DNA of 56,765 nucleotides from Gordonia alkanivorans NBRC 16433 (lineage in GTDB: Bacteria; Actinomycetota; Actinomycetes; Mycobacteriales; Mycobacteriaceae): assembly GCF_000225505.1 (NCBI RefSeq), contig NZ_BACI01000030.1, positions 1 through 56,765 of the forward strand. Direction: 5' to 3'. Every line of letters starts with the position of its first letter. Position 1 is the stretch's first letter. Below the pieces are notes generated by a model that was given only the letters and a program-made list of their open reading frames with translations, had not been told where the DNA came from and searched no databases. Positions 45,751 to 54,609 of the stretch are shown here, in pieces. Position numbers and translations under genes: made by a program.

Positions 45751-48101
45751 ACCGTCACCTTATACCTCTGGGGGGTATACGTCGAGGGGGTGGTGGATGG
45801 AGTTGTGGTCGATGAGTGGGGCGGGCTGGTGAAGGCGCGTAACCGCAGGCTGTTGCTGACGACGAACACGCTGGACAACGCCATGGCGGCGCCAGCCAGC
45901 ATGGGGTTGAGCAGTCCCAGCGCGGCCAGCGGTATCGCGGCGATGTTGTAGGCGAATGCCCAGAACAGGTTCATTTTGATCGTTTTCAGAGTGCTGCGTG
46001 CCAAGGCGATCGCGTCGGCGGCAGCGTTGAGGTCGCCGCGGACCAGGGTGATGTCGGCGGCATGCATGGCGGCGTCGGTGCCGGTGCCCATCGCCAGCCC
46101 GAGATCGGCGTGGGCCAGGGCAGCGGCGTCGTTGACGCCGTCGCCGATCATGGCCACAACCTTGCCTTCGGATTGCAGATCGGTGATGACGGCGGCCTTG
46201 TTGGCCGGCAAGACGTTGGCGATGACGGTGTCGATCCCGACCTCAGCGGCGACGGTGTCGGCGACGGTCTGGTTGTCGCCGGTCAGCAGGATGGGCGTCA
46301 TACCCAGTGCGGTGAGCCGGGCGATGGCGTGTGCGCTGGTGGGTTTGATCGCATCGGCGACCGCCAGGACCGCATGAGCGCGGCCGTTCCAGCCGACGAG
46401 TACGGCGGTCTGTCCGGCTTCCTCAGCGGCGGCCTGTGCCTCGTTGAGGTGGGGGTCATCCACGGCGATGTCGTGTTCGGCCAGCAGCGTCGGACGCCCG
46501 ACGGTGACAACTCGTCCCTGGACCGTGCCGCGCACGCCTCGACCTTCGAAGCTGCGGAAGTCTTCGACCTCGTCGAGCTGTCCGACTTCGGCGGCTGCAC
46601 CAGCAGTAATGGCGGCCGCGACGGGGTGCTCGGAGGCGTTTTCCACCGCTCCAGCGAGGGCGAGCACGTCGGCGCGAGTGGTGGTGGGGGAGGTGGTGAC
46701 CTGGACGAGTGTCATCTGGCCCGTGGTGACCGTGCCGGTTTTGTCTAGGACAACGGTGTCGATGGTTCGGGTGGATTCGAGGACTTCGGGGCCTTTGATC
46801 ACGATGCCGAGTTGGGCTCCGCGGCCGGTACCGACCAGCAGTGCGGTCGGGGTGGCCAGTCCCAGCGCGCAGGGGCAGGCGATGATCAGCACAGCGACCG
46901 CGGCGGTGAACGCCGCTTGCAGGGGATAGCCGGCGCCGATCCACGCGCCGAGGACTGCGATGGCGACGGTGATGACCACCGGCACGAAGACGCTTGAGAT
47001 CCGGTCGGCCAGTCGCTGGGCGTGGGCCTTGCCGGTCTGGGCGCGTTCGACCATCGCGGCCATTTGCGCGAGTTGGGTGTCTGCCCCCACGCGGGTCGCC
47101 CGCACCCGTAGGTGTCCGCCGGCGTTGACTGTCCCGCCGGTCACGGTGTCGGCGGGGGCAACCTGGACTGGCATCGACTCGCCGGTGACCATGCTGGCGT
47201 CAACTGCCGAGGTGCCAGACACCACCACACCGTCGCTGGCGATCTTCTCGCCGGGCCGCACAATGAACTCGTCGTCGACGGCGAGCTCGCCGATCGGTAT
47301 CCGATGCTGGTGGCCGTCCCTGACCACCGTGACGTCTTTGGCGCCCAGCTCCAACAAGGCCCGCAACGCCGCACCGGCTTGCCGTTTGGACCGCTTCTCG
47401 AAGTATCGGCCGGCCAGGACGAACATCGTGACCCCCGCGGCGACCTCGAGGTAGATGTTGCCTGCACCGTCAGAGGCGCCGACCGTCAAGGTGAATCCGT
47501 GGGTCATGCCTGGTTGTCCGGCGGTGCCGAAGAACAACGCATACAACGACCACAACAGCGCCGCGGTGGTGCCGACCGAGATCAGAGTGTCCATCGTGGC
47601 CGCGCCGTGGCGCAGGTTGAGCAACGCGGCGCGATGAAACGGCCAGGCCGCCCACACGATCACCGGCGCGGCCAACGTCAACGACGCCCACTGCCAGTAG
47701 GTGAACTGCAACGTCGGGACCATTGCCAGCGCGATCACCGGTACCGAGAGAACCACCGCACCGATCAGTCGGTGACGCAAGGCCACGAGCTCCCCGTCGT
47801 CGTCCGAAGGGTCGTCGTCGGGGTCGGCGCCTGTGGGAATGGCGGGCAGCGCAGCGCGGTACCCGGCCTGTTCGATGGTCTCGATCAGCAGGTGGGGGTC
47901 GACACCGGCGCGTGCGCTGACGTGAGCTTTTTCGGTGGCGTAGTTCACCGAGGCGCTCACTCCGTCGAGTTTGTTCAGTGTGCGTTCGATGCGTGCCGCG
48001 CACGAGGCACACGTCATGCCCGACACGGCGAGTTCGACATCGACGGTGCCTGTCTGCTCGGCGGTGGCCGCAGGTGGGTGGATCGGAGCTGAGGTGGTCA
48101 T
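45747..48101 (-). CDS. copA: CopA-type Cu(I)-exporting P1B-ATPase
   Basis: A 784-residue Cu(I) efflux ATPase. One N-terminal HMA domain has GMTCASC with C31 and C34. The membrane site is CPC (IIACPCALGLATPTAL), the phosphorylation motif is DKTGTVTTG and the hinge MIGDGVNDAAAL. The last 25 residues are a Ser/Thr/Pro-rich tail encoded by DNA that also contains a CsoR-type box. The ATG at 48101 has an AGGAA site. It follows the His-rich surface-protein gene after 77 bp. Confidence 0.95.
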   Translation of the reverse strand: MTTSAPIHPPAATAEQTGTVDVELAVSGMTCASCAARIERTLNKLDGVSASVNYATEKAHVSARAGVDPHLLIETIEQAGYRAALPAIPTGADPDDDPSDDDGELVALRHRLIGAVVLSVPVIALAMVPTLQFTYWQWASLTLAAPVIVWAAWPFHRAALLNLRHGAATMDTLISVGTTAALLWSLYALFFGTAGQPGMTHGFTLTVGASDGAGNIYLEVAAGVTMFVLAGRYFEKRSKRQAGAALRALLELGAKDVTVVRDGHQHRIPIGELAVDDEFIVRPGEKIASDGVVVSGTSAVDASMVTGESMPVQVAPADTVTGGTVNAGGHLRVRATRVGADTQLAQMAAMVERAQTGKAHAQRLADRISSVFVPVVITVAIAVLGAWIGAGYPLQAAFTAAVAVLIIACPCALGLATPTALLVGTGRGAQLGIVIKGPEVLESTRTIDTVVLDKTGTVTTGQMTLVQVTTSPTTTRADVLALAGAVENASEHPVAAAITAGAAAEVGQLDEVEDFRSFEGRGVRGTVQGRVVTVGRPTLLAEHDIAVDDPHLNEAQAAAEEAGQTAVLVGWNGRAHAVLAVADAIKPTSAHAIARLTALGMTPILLTGDNQTVADTVAAEVGIDTVIANVLPANKAAVITDLQSEGKVVAMIGDGVNDAAALAHADLGLAMGTGTDAAMHAADITLVRGDLNAAADAIALARSTLKTIKMNLFWAFAYNIAAIPLAALGLLNPMLAGAAMALSSVFVVSNSLRLRAFTSPPHSSTTTPSTTPSTYTPQRYKVTV
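45761..45779. promoter_or_regulatory. CsoR-type box inside the 3' end of copA
   Basis: TATACC-TCTGGGG-GGTATA, a GC-cored dyad typical of CsoR-family operators. It sits 10-29 bp before the copB start and inside copA codons for the C-terminal YTPQRY segment. It probably drives an internal, copper-responsive promoter for copB-csoR. Confidence 0.65.
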
Positions 48102-48125
48102 GGGGAAGTTCCTCGAAGGGTGAGC

Positions 48126-48151
48126 GCCTCGGCGCAGTGCCTCGGTGCAGT
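48126..48151. repeat. Tandem 13-bp direct repeat in the copA leader
   Basis: GCCTCGGCGCAGT is followed immediately by GCCTCGGTGCAGT, one mismatch. It lies in the 77-bp gap before copA. It may affect mRNA structure or be a slippage product; no dyad is present. Confidence 0.45.
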
Positions 48152-48178
48152 GGCCCCGGGGTGGCGCTGGTTAGCGAG

Positions 48179-49129
48179 TTAGTGTCCGGCGTGCGGATCG
48201 GCCGAGGGGGCCGTGGAGTTGGTTGTCGGGGCCGGGGCGCCGGTGGGGGCGTCGAGAACGAAGGTGGCGGTGTGCACAGCGCCGTCGACCTGGAAGTCGA
48301 GGTAGAGCAGATAGCGGCCCGGGGTGGGGGCGGTGGTGGCGAAGCGGACCTGTGGTCCCGCGAGTTGACCGGCGGTCGGTGCCGCGCCCTCAGGGTGAAC
48401 ATGCAGGTAGGCCAGGTCGCCCTGACGCAGAGCCACCAAGTGACCGAAAGCGCCCAGATACGGCTGCAAGGTAGTGACCGGTTGTCCTGCTCGCCGCACG
48501 GTGACGGTCAATTCGGACTCGGCTCCCGCGCGCAGGTGCCCGGCCAGCTCGATGTCGAACCCGTCGACGGATGACTGTCGTGATTCGGCGGCGGCTGGGG
48601 CCGGCTGGTAGTCACCGCTGACTTCGACGGTGCTGGTCAGGGTGAGGGGTTGACCGGTGGCGGCGGGCACGAAGTCGGCATAGATCCGGTAGCTGCCTCC
48701 CGTCGCCCACTGCCAGGGCAGCGACCAGCGCCCTTCGGGCGAGAGAGTGGGGTGCACGTGTCGAAAGTAGGCGCCATCCGCGCGGACGACGATCAGGTGC
48801 AGCTGCTTGTCGTGCTCGGTGGCGAAGTCGGTGACCGCGGCCCCGGCGGCGTCGAGGATCTCAAAGCTCAGCGGTGCTTGCATCCCGGGCGCATGGGGTG
48901 CCACCACATTTCCCAGGATGAAGCCGCCTGCTGCCAGCGAAACCCCGCGAACCTGATCGGCACCGGGGGACGCAGATGATGACGGTTGGGCAGTGTGGCC
49001 GACATGGGTGGACTCGGCCGACGACGGTCGTGGCCGATCGGGTGCGACACCCGCGGCGATGGCATAGGCCGCGGCGAAAACTATCAGCAGAGCCGCAGCG
49101 AAGACGCCGAGCTTGGTTGGAACATTCAT
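48179..49129 (-). CDS. Membrane-anchored two-domain His-motif protein of the cop operon
   Basis: A 316-residue protein with an N-terminal membrane anchor (residues 5-28) and two extracellular beta-type domains. Each carries a similar pattern: HLIVVRADGAYFRHVHP near residue 110 and HLVALRQGDLAYLHVHPEG near residue 230. The paired HVHP motifs could bind copper. The tail ends in DPHAGH. I do not know a named family with certainty; it recalls YtkA/FixH-like copper-associated domains. The ATG at 49129 has AGGAA 8 nt upstream. It sits between copZ and copA. Confidence 0.72.
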   Translation of the reverse strand: MNVPTKLGVFAAALLIVFAAAYAIAAGVAPDRPRPSSAESTHVGHTAQPSSSASPGADQVRGVSLAAGGFILGNVVAPHAPGMQAPLSFEILDAAGAAVTDFATEHDKQLHLIVVRADGAYFRHVHPTLSPEGRWSLPWQWATGGSYRIYADFVPAATGQPLTLTSTVEVSGDYQPAPAAAESRQSSVDGFDIELAGHLRAGAESELTVTVRRAGQPVTTLQPYLGAFGHLVALRQGDLAYLHVHPEGAAPTAGQLAGPQVRFATTAPTPGRYLLYLDFQVDGAVHTATFVLDAPTGAPAPTTNSTAPSADPHAGH

Positions 49130-49221
49130 CGCTGGATTCCTGTCATCGGTGGTGGCGACACACACGCCGCCCGGAGAAGGGCTGAAGTCGCCAGTGGGCA
49201 GACACTTCAGCCCCTCATCGG

Positions 49222-49428
49222 CTACTGCGCCAGGTGGTAGCCGGCCTCTTCGACCGCGACGCGGATCGCGTCGGGCTCGATCGGGGCCGAGCTGGAGATG
49301 GTGACTTGCCCGCTGGCCACGTCGACCTCGACGTCGGTCACGCCGGCCAGTGCTCCGACTTCTTCACGCACCGACGACGCGCAGTGCCCACACGTCATTC
49401 CGGAGACGATCACTGTCGATGTGCTCAT
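49222..49428 (-). CDS. copZ: CopZ-type copper chaperone
   Basis: A 68-residue HMA domain with the metal motif GMTCGHC near residues 10-16 and a beta-alpha-beta-beta-alpha-beta layout ending in AVEEAGYHLA. It should ferry Cu(I) to the ATPases. It is the first gene of the operon, directly after a CsoR-type operator. The ATG at 49428 has an AAAGGG site 8 nt upstream. Confidence 0.94.
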   Translation of the reverse strand: MSTSTVIVSGMTCGHCASSVREEVGALAGVTDVEVDVASGQVTISSSAPIEPDAIRVAVEEAGYHLAQ

Positions 49429-49510
49429 GAGATGTGCCCTTTCGGTACAGCAGTGGTGCCGACGACCCTCAGGAGGCCTGTCGCTGTGGCGTCTCGCCAC
49501 ACCACCTTTA

Positions 49511-49530
49511 TACCCTACCCCCCTAGGGTA
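49511..49530. promoter_or_regulatory. CsoR-type operator before copZ
   Basis: TACCCTA-CCCCCC-TAGGGTA, perfect 7-bp arms around a C6 core, 83 bp before the copZ start. This fits CsoR-family operators, which are dyads with a G/C tract. It is the likely main control point of the cop operon, and lies just 3' of the MFS gene. Confidence 0.75.
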
Positions 49531-49531
49531 A

Positions 49532-50800
49532 TCAATGGGTGGAGGTGGGTTGAGCTTCGGTGGGGGCGGAGACGCTGAGCCATCCGCGGCGGTGCAACAT
49601 CAACAGGGCGGACGCCGCCGCTATGCCGGTGAGGACCAAAGCGATCCACACCAGTTCGGGCATGTCGCGGGTGGTGGCTGCGCTGAACAGCCACCCGGTC
49701 GCGGCATTGCCGAGCAGAATCCCGATCCCGACGATGGTGTTGTAGAGCCCGTAGTGGGTGGCGACAAGCGTGCCGCGGGCCAGTCCCACCACAGTGTCCA
49801 TTTCGAATGGGAACACTGCTGCGGTGGCGGCGGCGAGCAGGGCTGCGGTGAGTAGCAGTGCGGCGATGTTGAGGGCGATGTTGCGCTGATGCGTTGCGGC
49901 GCTGGCGACTAGGGGCAGGAAAGCTGCAGCCATCAGTGTCATTCCCACGCTCAGGCTGCCGGTACTGCCCCAGCGGTTGCCGAACCATGCGGTGATGCGT
50001 AGCTGTCCGGCGATGGCCACCAGACCGGTCACCACAAACATTGCGGTGACAATGCTGGTGGCGAGGGTGGGGTTGTCCGCTATGCGGTCGGCGTGCAGGG
50101 GCAGCGCGAGGTAGACCTGAAAGGACAGCACATACGAGCTGGCCATCGCCACAGCGAAGAGCAGGAATCGCCGGTTACGTACGACGCTGCGCCAGTCCTG
50201 AATGATCGAGGTGTTGCTTGGGGCTGGTGTTGTTGCGGGTAGCGCTTTGATCTGCACGAGGGTCAGGACCGCGAAAACTGCTGCCGCACACAGGGAGGTG
50301 AGCCGAAAATCCAAAGCGGTCAACGCCAGTCCGACCAGCGGCCCGAGCAGGATGCCGGCCTGGTAGAAGACGTTGAACACGGCGAATGCTTCGATGCGAC
50401 GTTCACCGGCGTCGGCGGCCAGGTAGGCGCGGACGGCGGGGTTGAACAGCGCCCCGGCGAATCCCGTTGCCGCCGAGGCGATCAGGATCGCGGGCAGCGA
50501 ACTGGCCAGGGCCAGTAGGATGAATCCGATGACCCGCATCAGGCATCCGGCGATGATGAGCGGTTTGTACCCCCAGCGGTCAGCGAGTGTTCCCCCGATC
50601 AGGAACATGCCCTGCTGGGAGAAGTTGCGTATCCCCAGGACCAGGCCCACTGCCCATGCCGCCAGGGCCAGCGGGCCGGCGAGATAGGCGGCGAGATAGG
50701 GCATGAGCATGTAGAAGCCGAGGTTGATGGTGAACTGGTTGACCATCAGCACTTGGCTGGGGCGATCGAAGCTGCGGAAACTGCGGTAGAGGCGTCGCAT
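49532..50800 (-). CDS. MFS transporter paired with a cysteine-synthase-like enzyme
   Basis: A 422-residue major facilitator protein with 12 predicted helices. The MFS loop motif appears as GGTLADRWGYKPL near residue 70, and a repeated topology is visible after residue 210. It is similar in type to drug/metabolite exporters such as MdtH. Its start is 3 bp after the stop of the PLP-enzyme gene, so they form a transcription unit. It may export the product of that enzyme. Confidence 0.85.
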   Translation of the reverse strand: MRRLYRSFRSFDRPSQVLMVNQFTINLGFYMLMPYLAAYLAGPLALAAWAVGLVLGIRNFSQQGMFLIGGTLADRWGYKPLIIAGCLMRVIGFILLALASSLPAILIASAATGFAGALFNPAVRAYLAADAGERRIEAFAVFNVFYQAGILLGPLVGLALTALDFRLTSLCAAAVFAVLTLVQIKALPATTPAPSNTSIIQDWRSVVRNRRFLLFAVAMASSYVLSFQVYLALPLHADRIADNPTLATSIVTAMFVVTGLVAIAGQLRITAWFGNRWGSTGSLSVGMTLMAAAFLPLVASAATHQRNIALNIAALLLTAALLAAATAAVFPFEMDTVVGLARGTLVATHYGLYNTIVGIGILLGNAATGWLFSAATTRDMPELVWIALVLTGIAAASALLMLHRRGWLSVSAPTEAQPTSTH

Positions 50801-50803
50801 AGG

Positions 50804-51937
50804 TCAGCTCGTGGGCTCGGTGTGCGGCATGTGAGTGGGGTCGATGATGGTGGGGCACCGGGTCCAGCTACTCGCGACCTGGGTCAGCGGATCGTTGATG
50901 GTGTGGGGGGCAGTGGGCGCTGGGGCGTCCATCAGGTCGTGAGCTTGGCAGTACTCGTCGTTGTAGATGGTTCCGTAGTAGCGGGCGGGGCCATCGGGGA
51001 AGACCGCCGCGATGCGCGTATCGGCCGAACGAGTGCGAGCCAGCCAGCCCGAGACCAGGGCCACCGCGCCCACGCTCCAGCCGCCGGTGGCGTACTGCGT
51101 GGCGGCCAGGGTGCGGCATGCCCAGACTGCTTCGGCCGGCGCCACCCAGTGCACCTCACTGAACTGGTCGTAGGCGACGTTGCGGGGGTAGATGCTCGAG
51201 CCGAGTCCCCGCATGATCCGTGACTGTGCGGGCTGGCCGAAGATCGTCGAGCCGATGGTGTCTACGCCCACGACTTCCAGCTCAGGGTTGAACTGCCGCA
51301 GAGTATGAGCCACACCGGCTGAGTGCCCACCGGTGCCCACCGAACACACCAGGACATCGATATGGCGCAGCTGCGCGATCAGCTCCACACCCAGTGAGCT
51401 GTAACCGGTCACGTTGTCGGGGTTGGAATACTGGTCGGGACACCACGCAGCCTCGTCGAGTGCGAGCAGGGCGCGCACACGGTCGCGGCGGGCTTGTTGC
51501 CAACCCCCGACCGGGTGGGGCTCGCTGACGACATCGACCCGGGCGCCGTAGGCGGCGAGCATTTGCCGCAGGATCGGTTCCAGTCCGGGGTCGGTCACCA
51601 AGGTCACCGGATGACCGAACACAATGCCCGCTAGCGCTAACCCCAATCCCAGTGTGCCGCTCGTTGATTCGATGATCTGCGCCCCCGGGGCCAGCTCGCC
51701 GCGGGCGCGGGCGCGTTCGACCATGTGCAGCGCCGGCCGGTCTTTCATGCCACCGGGGTTGAAGCCCTCCAGCTTGGCCCAGAAACCGTGCCCGTGCTCG
51801 GCAAAGGGTTCTTCGATCCGCAGTACCGGGGTGCCGCCGACCAGCTGACGACTCAGCCCAGCACGGCGCGATGTGGCCTCGGCAGGGAAGGTGGTGGCGA
51901 ATGGATCACTGGTGGTGAGGCTGTAGGAGACAGTCAC
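50804..51937 (-). CDS. Cysteine-synthase-like PLP enzyme
   Basis: A 377-residue fold-type II PLP enzyme. The PLP lysine is in [10 protein letters not shown] near residue 60, the substrate loop in STSGTLG near residue 92, and the phosphate-binding loop in GTGGHSAG near residue 200. It probably makes a cysteine derivative by beta-replacement; the acceptor is unknown. The GTG at 51937 is chosen because AGAGGA lies 7 nt upstream; an ATG at 52015 lacks a site. In M. tuberculosis a cysK2-MFS pair belongs to a copper-responsive regulon, and this pair may be the counterpart. Confidence 0.85.
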   Translation of the reverse strand: MTVSYSLTTSDPFATTFPAEATSRRAGLSRQLVGGTPVLRIEEPFAEHGHGFWAKLEGFNPGGMKDRPALHMVERARARGELAPGAQIIESTSGTLGLGLALAGIVFGHPVTLVTDPGLEPILRQMLAAYGARVDVVSEPHPVGGWQQARRDRVRALLALDEAAWCPDQYSNPDNVTGYSSLGVELIAQLRHIDVLVCSVGTGGHSAGVAHTLRQFNPELEVVGVDTIGSTIFGQPAQSRIMRGLGSSIYPRNVAYDQFSEVHWVAPAEAVWACRTLAATQYATGGWSVGAVALVSGWLARTRSADTRIAAVFPDGPARYYGTIYNDEYCQAHDLMDAPAPTAPHTINDPLTQVASSWTRCPTIIDPTHMPHTEPTS

Positions 51938-52144
51938 ACGGGCATCCTCTGCATCGATGGACAGGATGTCGCCGGGCCGAAAGCAGATCAACAGTGTGAG
52001 AGGGAACTGGGACATATCGTTCGGCGCGGCGACACCGCCACCTTGCCCACTCAACCTCAAGGCTGATCGGCGGTCGGGATCAAGATCTGCTCAAGAATGC
52101 CCGCGGGGTTGGATGGTCGTGTAAACCACCGCCACCATAGGGAC

Positions 52145-52921
52145 GTGCCTCATGACCGCGTCATCGTCGACGACGACCTTCGTGGGCCGGCGGCCCGACC
52201 ACCGCACGGGCTACACGCGCTGGTCATCGAAGATGAGCCTGACATCGCCGAGGTTGTCGCCGACTACCTGCAGCGCAGCGGATTTGTGGTCACCATCGCC
52301 CACGACGGCCAAGAGGGGATCGCCGCCGCACGCACGGTGAGTCCTGCGGTAGTCATCCTCGATCTGGGTTTGCCCTCGATCGACGGCGTCGAGGTGTGTC
52401 GGCAGTTACGCACCTTCACCGACGCCTACATCGTGATGGTCACCGCCCGCGCCGACGAGGTCGACACCATCATCGGTCTCGCGGTTGGAGCCGACGACTA
52501 CCTCACCAAACCGTTTCGTCCTCGTGAGCTGATGGCGCGCATCGACGCCATGCTGCGCCGTCCGCGCCCGACCTCGGCGGTAGACACAGCACACCCGCGG
52601 ACACTGGGGGAGCTGACCCTGGACCCACAAGGCCGTGAAGTGCGGGTACAAGACACACTCGTGGAACTGACCCGCACCGAATTCGACGTTCTGGAAGCCC
52701 TGAGCCGACGGCCCGGTGTGGTGTTCAGTCGAGAACAACTGCTCACCGAAATCTGGGGACCCAACTGGGTCGGCGATGCCCACGTTGTCGAAGTTCATAT
52801 CGCCAGCCTGCGCCGCAAACTCGGCGACAGCGCCGCGGCCGGTCGATTCATCCGTACCGTGCGCGGCGTGGGCTACCGGATGGGTGACGGCCAACCTCGA
52901 GGAGACAGCCATGAACGGTGA
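52145..52921 (+). CDS. OmpR/PhoB-family response regulator
   Basis: A 258-residue two-domain regulator. The receiver has the acidic pair ED at residues 29-30, phospho-acceptor D73 in ILDLGLP and K122 in TKPF. The C-terminal winged helix (about 165-250) ends with the family motif TVRGVGYRM. The GTG at 52145 gives a 25-residue lead before the receiver; no better start is visible. It overlaps the kinase gene by 11 nt. Its location next to the copper genes suggests metal or envelope-stress control, as for CopR/CusR, but this is inference. Confidence 0.92.
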   Translation: MPHDRVIVDDDLRGPAARPPHGLHALVIEDEPDIAEVVADYLQRSGFVVTIAHDGQEGIAAARTVSPAVVILDLGLPSIDGVEVCRQLRTFTDAYIVMVTARADEVDTIIGLAVGADDYLTKPFRPRELMARIDAMLRRPRPTSAVDTAHPRTLGELTLDPQGREVRVQDTLVELTRTEFDVLEALSRRPGVVFSREQLLTEIWGPNWVGDAHVVEVHIASLRRKLGDSAAAGRFIRTVRGVGYRMGDGQPRGDSHER

Positions 52922-54143
52922 TCGACGACGGGCACGTATCCCGGGCAGCTTCGGCTCCCGGTTGATGCTGGCCCAGGCCATCGTGATCGGCGGCGGCGGC
53001 ATCAGCGTCGCGATCGTGGCACTGTTCGTCGCGCCGCACACCTTCCACGATCACCTCGGCCAGTCCAGCCTCGAACCGGGATCAGCACAGGCCGAACACG
53101 TCGAGGCCGCATTCACCTTCTCCATCGTCGTCTCGATGACCGCAGCCCTGGTCACCTCGACGATCCTGGCCACGGCCGTCAGCTGGTTCCTGGCTCGCCG
53201 CGTACAACAGTCAGTCGCCAGCGTCGCGCGCTCGGCTGTGGCGATCGGCGCAGGCAACTACCGCACCCGTGTTCCCGATCGCCAGCTCGGCACTGAGTTC
53301 ACCCAGCTCAGCCGAGCCATCAACCAGCTGGCACAACGTTTGAACTCCCAGGAAGACATCCGCAAGCGGATGCTGTCAGACCTCGCCCACGAACTGCGCA
53401 CCCCGTTGACCACCATCGGCGCGATCACCGACGCCCTCGAGGACGGTGTCCGCGCGCCCGACTCCCACACCTTCGACGTCGTGCGCACCGCCACCACCCG
53501 GTTGCAGCGCCTCGCCGAGGACATCGCGACCGTATCCAGCGCCGACGAGCATCAGATGCCATTGCAACCCTCGACGATCACTGTCAATGAACTACTCATC
53601 GCGACCTACGAAGAAGCCGCCGAGCTGTTCACCGACGCCGGCGTCACGCTGGGCATCGTCACCACCGCCGCGCGCGTACACATCGATGTCGATGCCGAAC
53701 GAATGAGCCAAGTACTGCTCAATCTGCTCACTAACGCGCTGCGACACAGCTCCCCGGGCCAGCGGGTCGTAGTGAAAGCCGACACCGCCCCGGCACACGC
53801 GGTGCGCATCAGCGTCGTCGACTGCGGGGACGGGATTCCCGCTCAACACCTTCCACACATCTTTGACCGCTTCTACCGCACCGACTCCTCACGGACCCGA
53901 GACGCCGGCGGCAGCGGTATCGGACTCACCATCGCCCGCTCCATCGTCGAAGACCATGGGGGCACCTTGCTCGCCGAAAGCCTGGGAACCGGGCACGGAG
54001 CCACCTTCACCATCACGTTGCCGACCACAACACGACGTCACATCCACCGCAGCACCCCTGGAACCGAATTCTCCGCAGCCATCGAACACCGCCCGCCTCG
54101 CGGCGCTGCCGATGCGCTCCAACGGGACCGAGCTACTAACTGA
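52911..54143 (+). CDS. Membrane sensor histidine kinase
   Basis: A 410-residue kinase with two transmembrane helices (about 18-42 and 68-94), a very short extracytoplasmic loop of about 25 residues, HAMP (95-147), HisKA with H160 in SDLAHELRTPL, and HATPase_c with the N, G1 (DCGDGIP) and G2 (GGSGIGLTIA) boxes. The short sensor loop suggests sensing within the membrane or via a partner. The ATG at 52911 has GAGGAGA upstream. The stop codon lies within the next BlaI-type box. Confidence 0.92.
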   Translation: MNGDRRRARIPGSFGSRLMLAQAIVIGGGGISVAIVALFVAPHTFHDHLGQSSLEPGSAQAEHVEAAFTFSIVVSMTAALVTSTILATAVSWFLARRVQQSVASVARSAVAIGAGNYRTRVPDRQLGTEFTQLSRAINQLAQRLNSQEDIRKRMLSDLAHELRTPLTTIGAITDALEDGVRAPDSHTFDVVRTATTRLQRLAEDIATVSSADEHQMPLQPSTITVNELLIATYEEAAELFTDAGVTLGIVTTAARVHIDVDAERMSQVLLNLLTNALRHSSPGQRVVVKADTAPAHAVRISVVDCGDGIPAQHLPHIFDRFYRTDSSRTRDAGGSGIGLTIARSIVEDHGGTLLAESLGTGHGATFTITLPTTTRRHIHRSTPGTEFSAAIEHRPPRGAADALQRDRATN

Positions 54144-54151
54144 GGTAGTCC
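54133..54151. promoter_or_regulatory. BlaI-type box in front of blaI
   Basis: CTACTA-ACTGAGG-TAGTCC; the left arm is perfect and the right arm is 4/6. A TAAGAT -10 hexamer follows at 54156-54161, so the box spans the -35 region of the blaI promoter and would give autoregulation. It also overlaps the last codons of the kinase gene. Confidence 0.6.
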
Positions 54152-54190
54152 GTCGTAAGATTGACCCGCATCTAGAGATGGTGGGTGAAA

Positions 54191-54571
54191 ATGACTGGGC
54201 TGGGTTCGCTGGAACGCGCAGTGATGGACGTGCTGTGGTCGGCCGGTGCGGCGATGTCGGTGCACGACCTAGTCGAGGAACTCCACGACCGCGAACCGGC
54301 CTACACCACAGTGCTCACCGTCGTCACCAACCTGCACAAAAAAGGGTTCGTCGGTCGAGAAAAAGTCAGCCGCGCCTACCGGTACTTCCCCATGCAGACC
54401 CGCGAGGAGGCCACCTCACGCACCTTGCGTCAGGTCCTCGACGCCAGCGGAGACTCCGCGGCAGTACTGATGCACTTCGCCCAGACCGTGACACCCGCCG
54501 AGCGGGAAGTGCTCAGCGAATACCTCAGCCGCAAACCTCGCCACACCCGCGGCGGCGGCACCAAAGCCTAA
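54191..54571 (+). CDS. blaI: BlaI/MecI/CopY-family repressor
   Basis: A 126-residue winged-helix repressor. The N-terminal DNA-binding part has GSLERAVMDVLW, the recognition helix YTTVLTVVTNLHKKGFV and the wing SRAYRYFP. The C-terminal dimerisation helices follow. BlaI-type repressors are inactivated by M56 proteases that cut between the domains; such a protease is encoded at 40363-41313. The ATG at 54191 is used (the in-frame GTG at 54185 is possible). Six dyads of one type in the island are its probable targets. Confidence 0.92.
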   Translation: MTGLGSLERAVMDVLWSAGAAMSVHDLVEELHDREPAYTTVLTVVTNLHKKGFVGREKVSRAYRYFPMQTREEATSRTLRQVLDASGDSAAVLMHFAQTVTPAEREVLSEYLSRKPRHTRGGGTKA

Positions 54572-54609
54572 GCCACAGAAACGTTCCAAGAGTCGAAATC
54601 CCGGCCCGA

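Noticed and set aside
47112..48092. Long plus-strand frame opposite copA
   Set aside because: No recognisable domain, no start signal, and it opposes a well-defined P-type ATPase.
51938..52015. Upstream ATG start for the cysteine-synthase-like enzyme
   Set aside because: It would add 26 residues without a ribosome site, whereas the GTG at 51937 has AGAGGA at good spacing.
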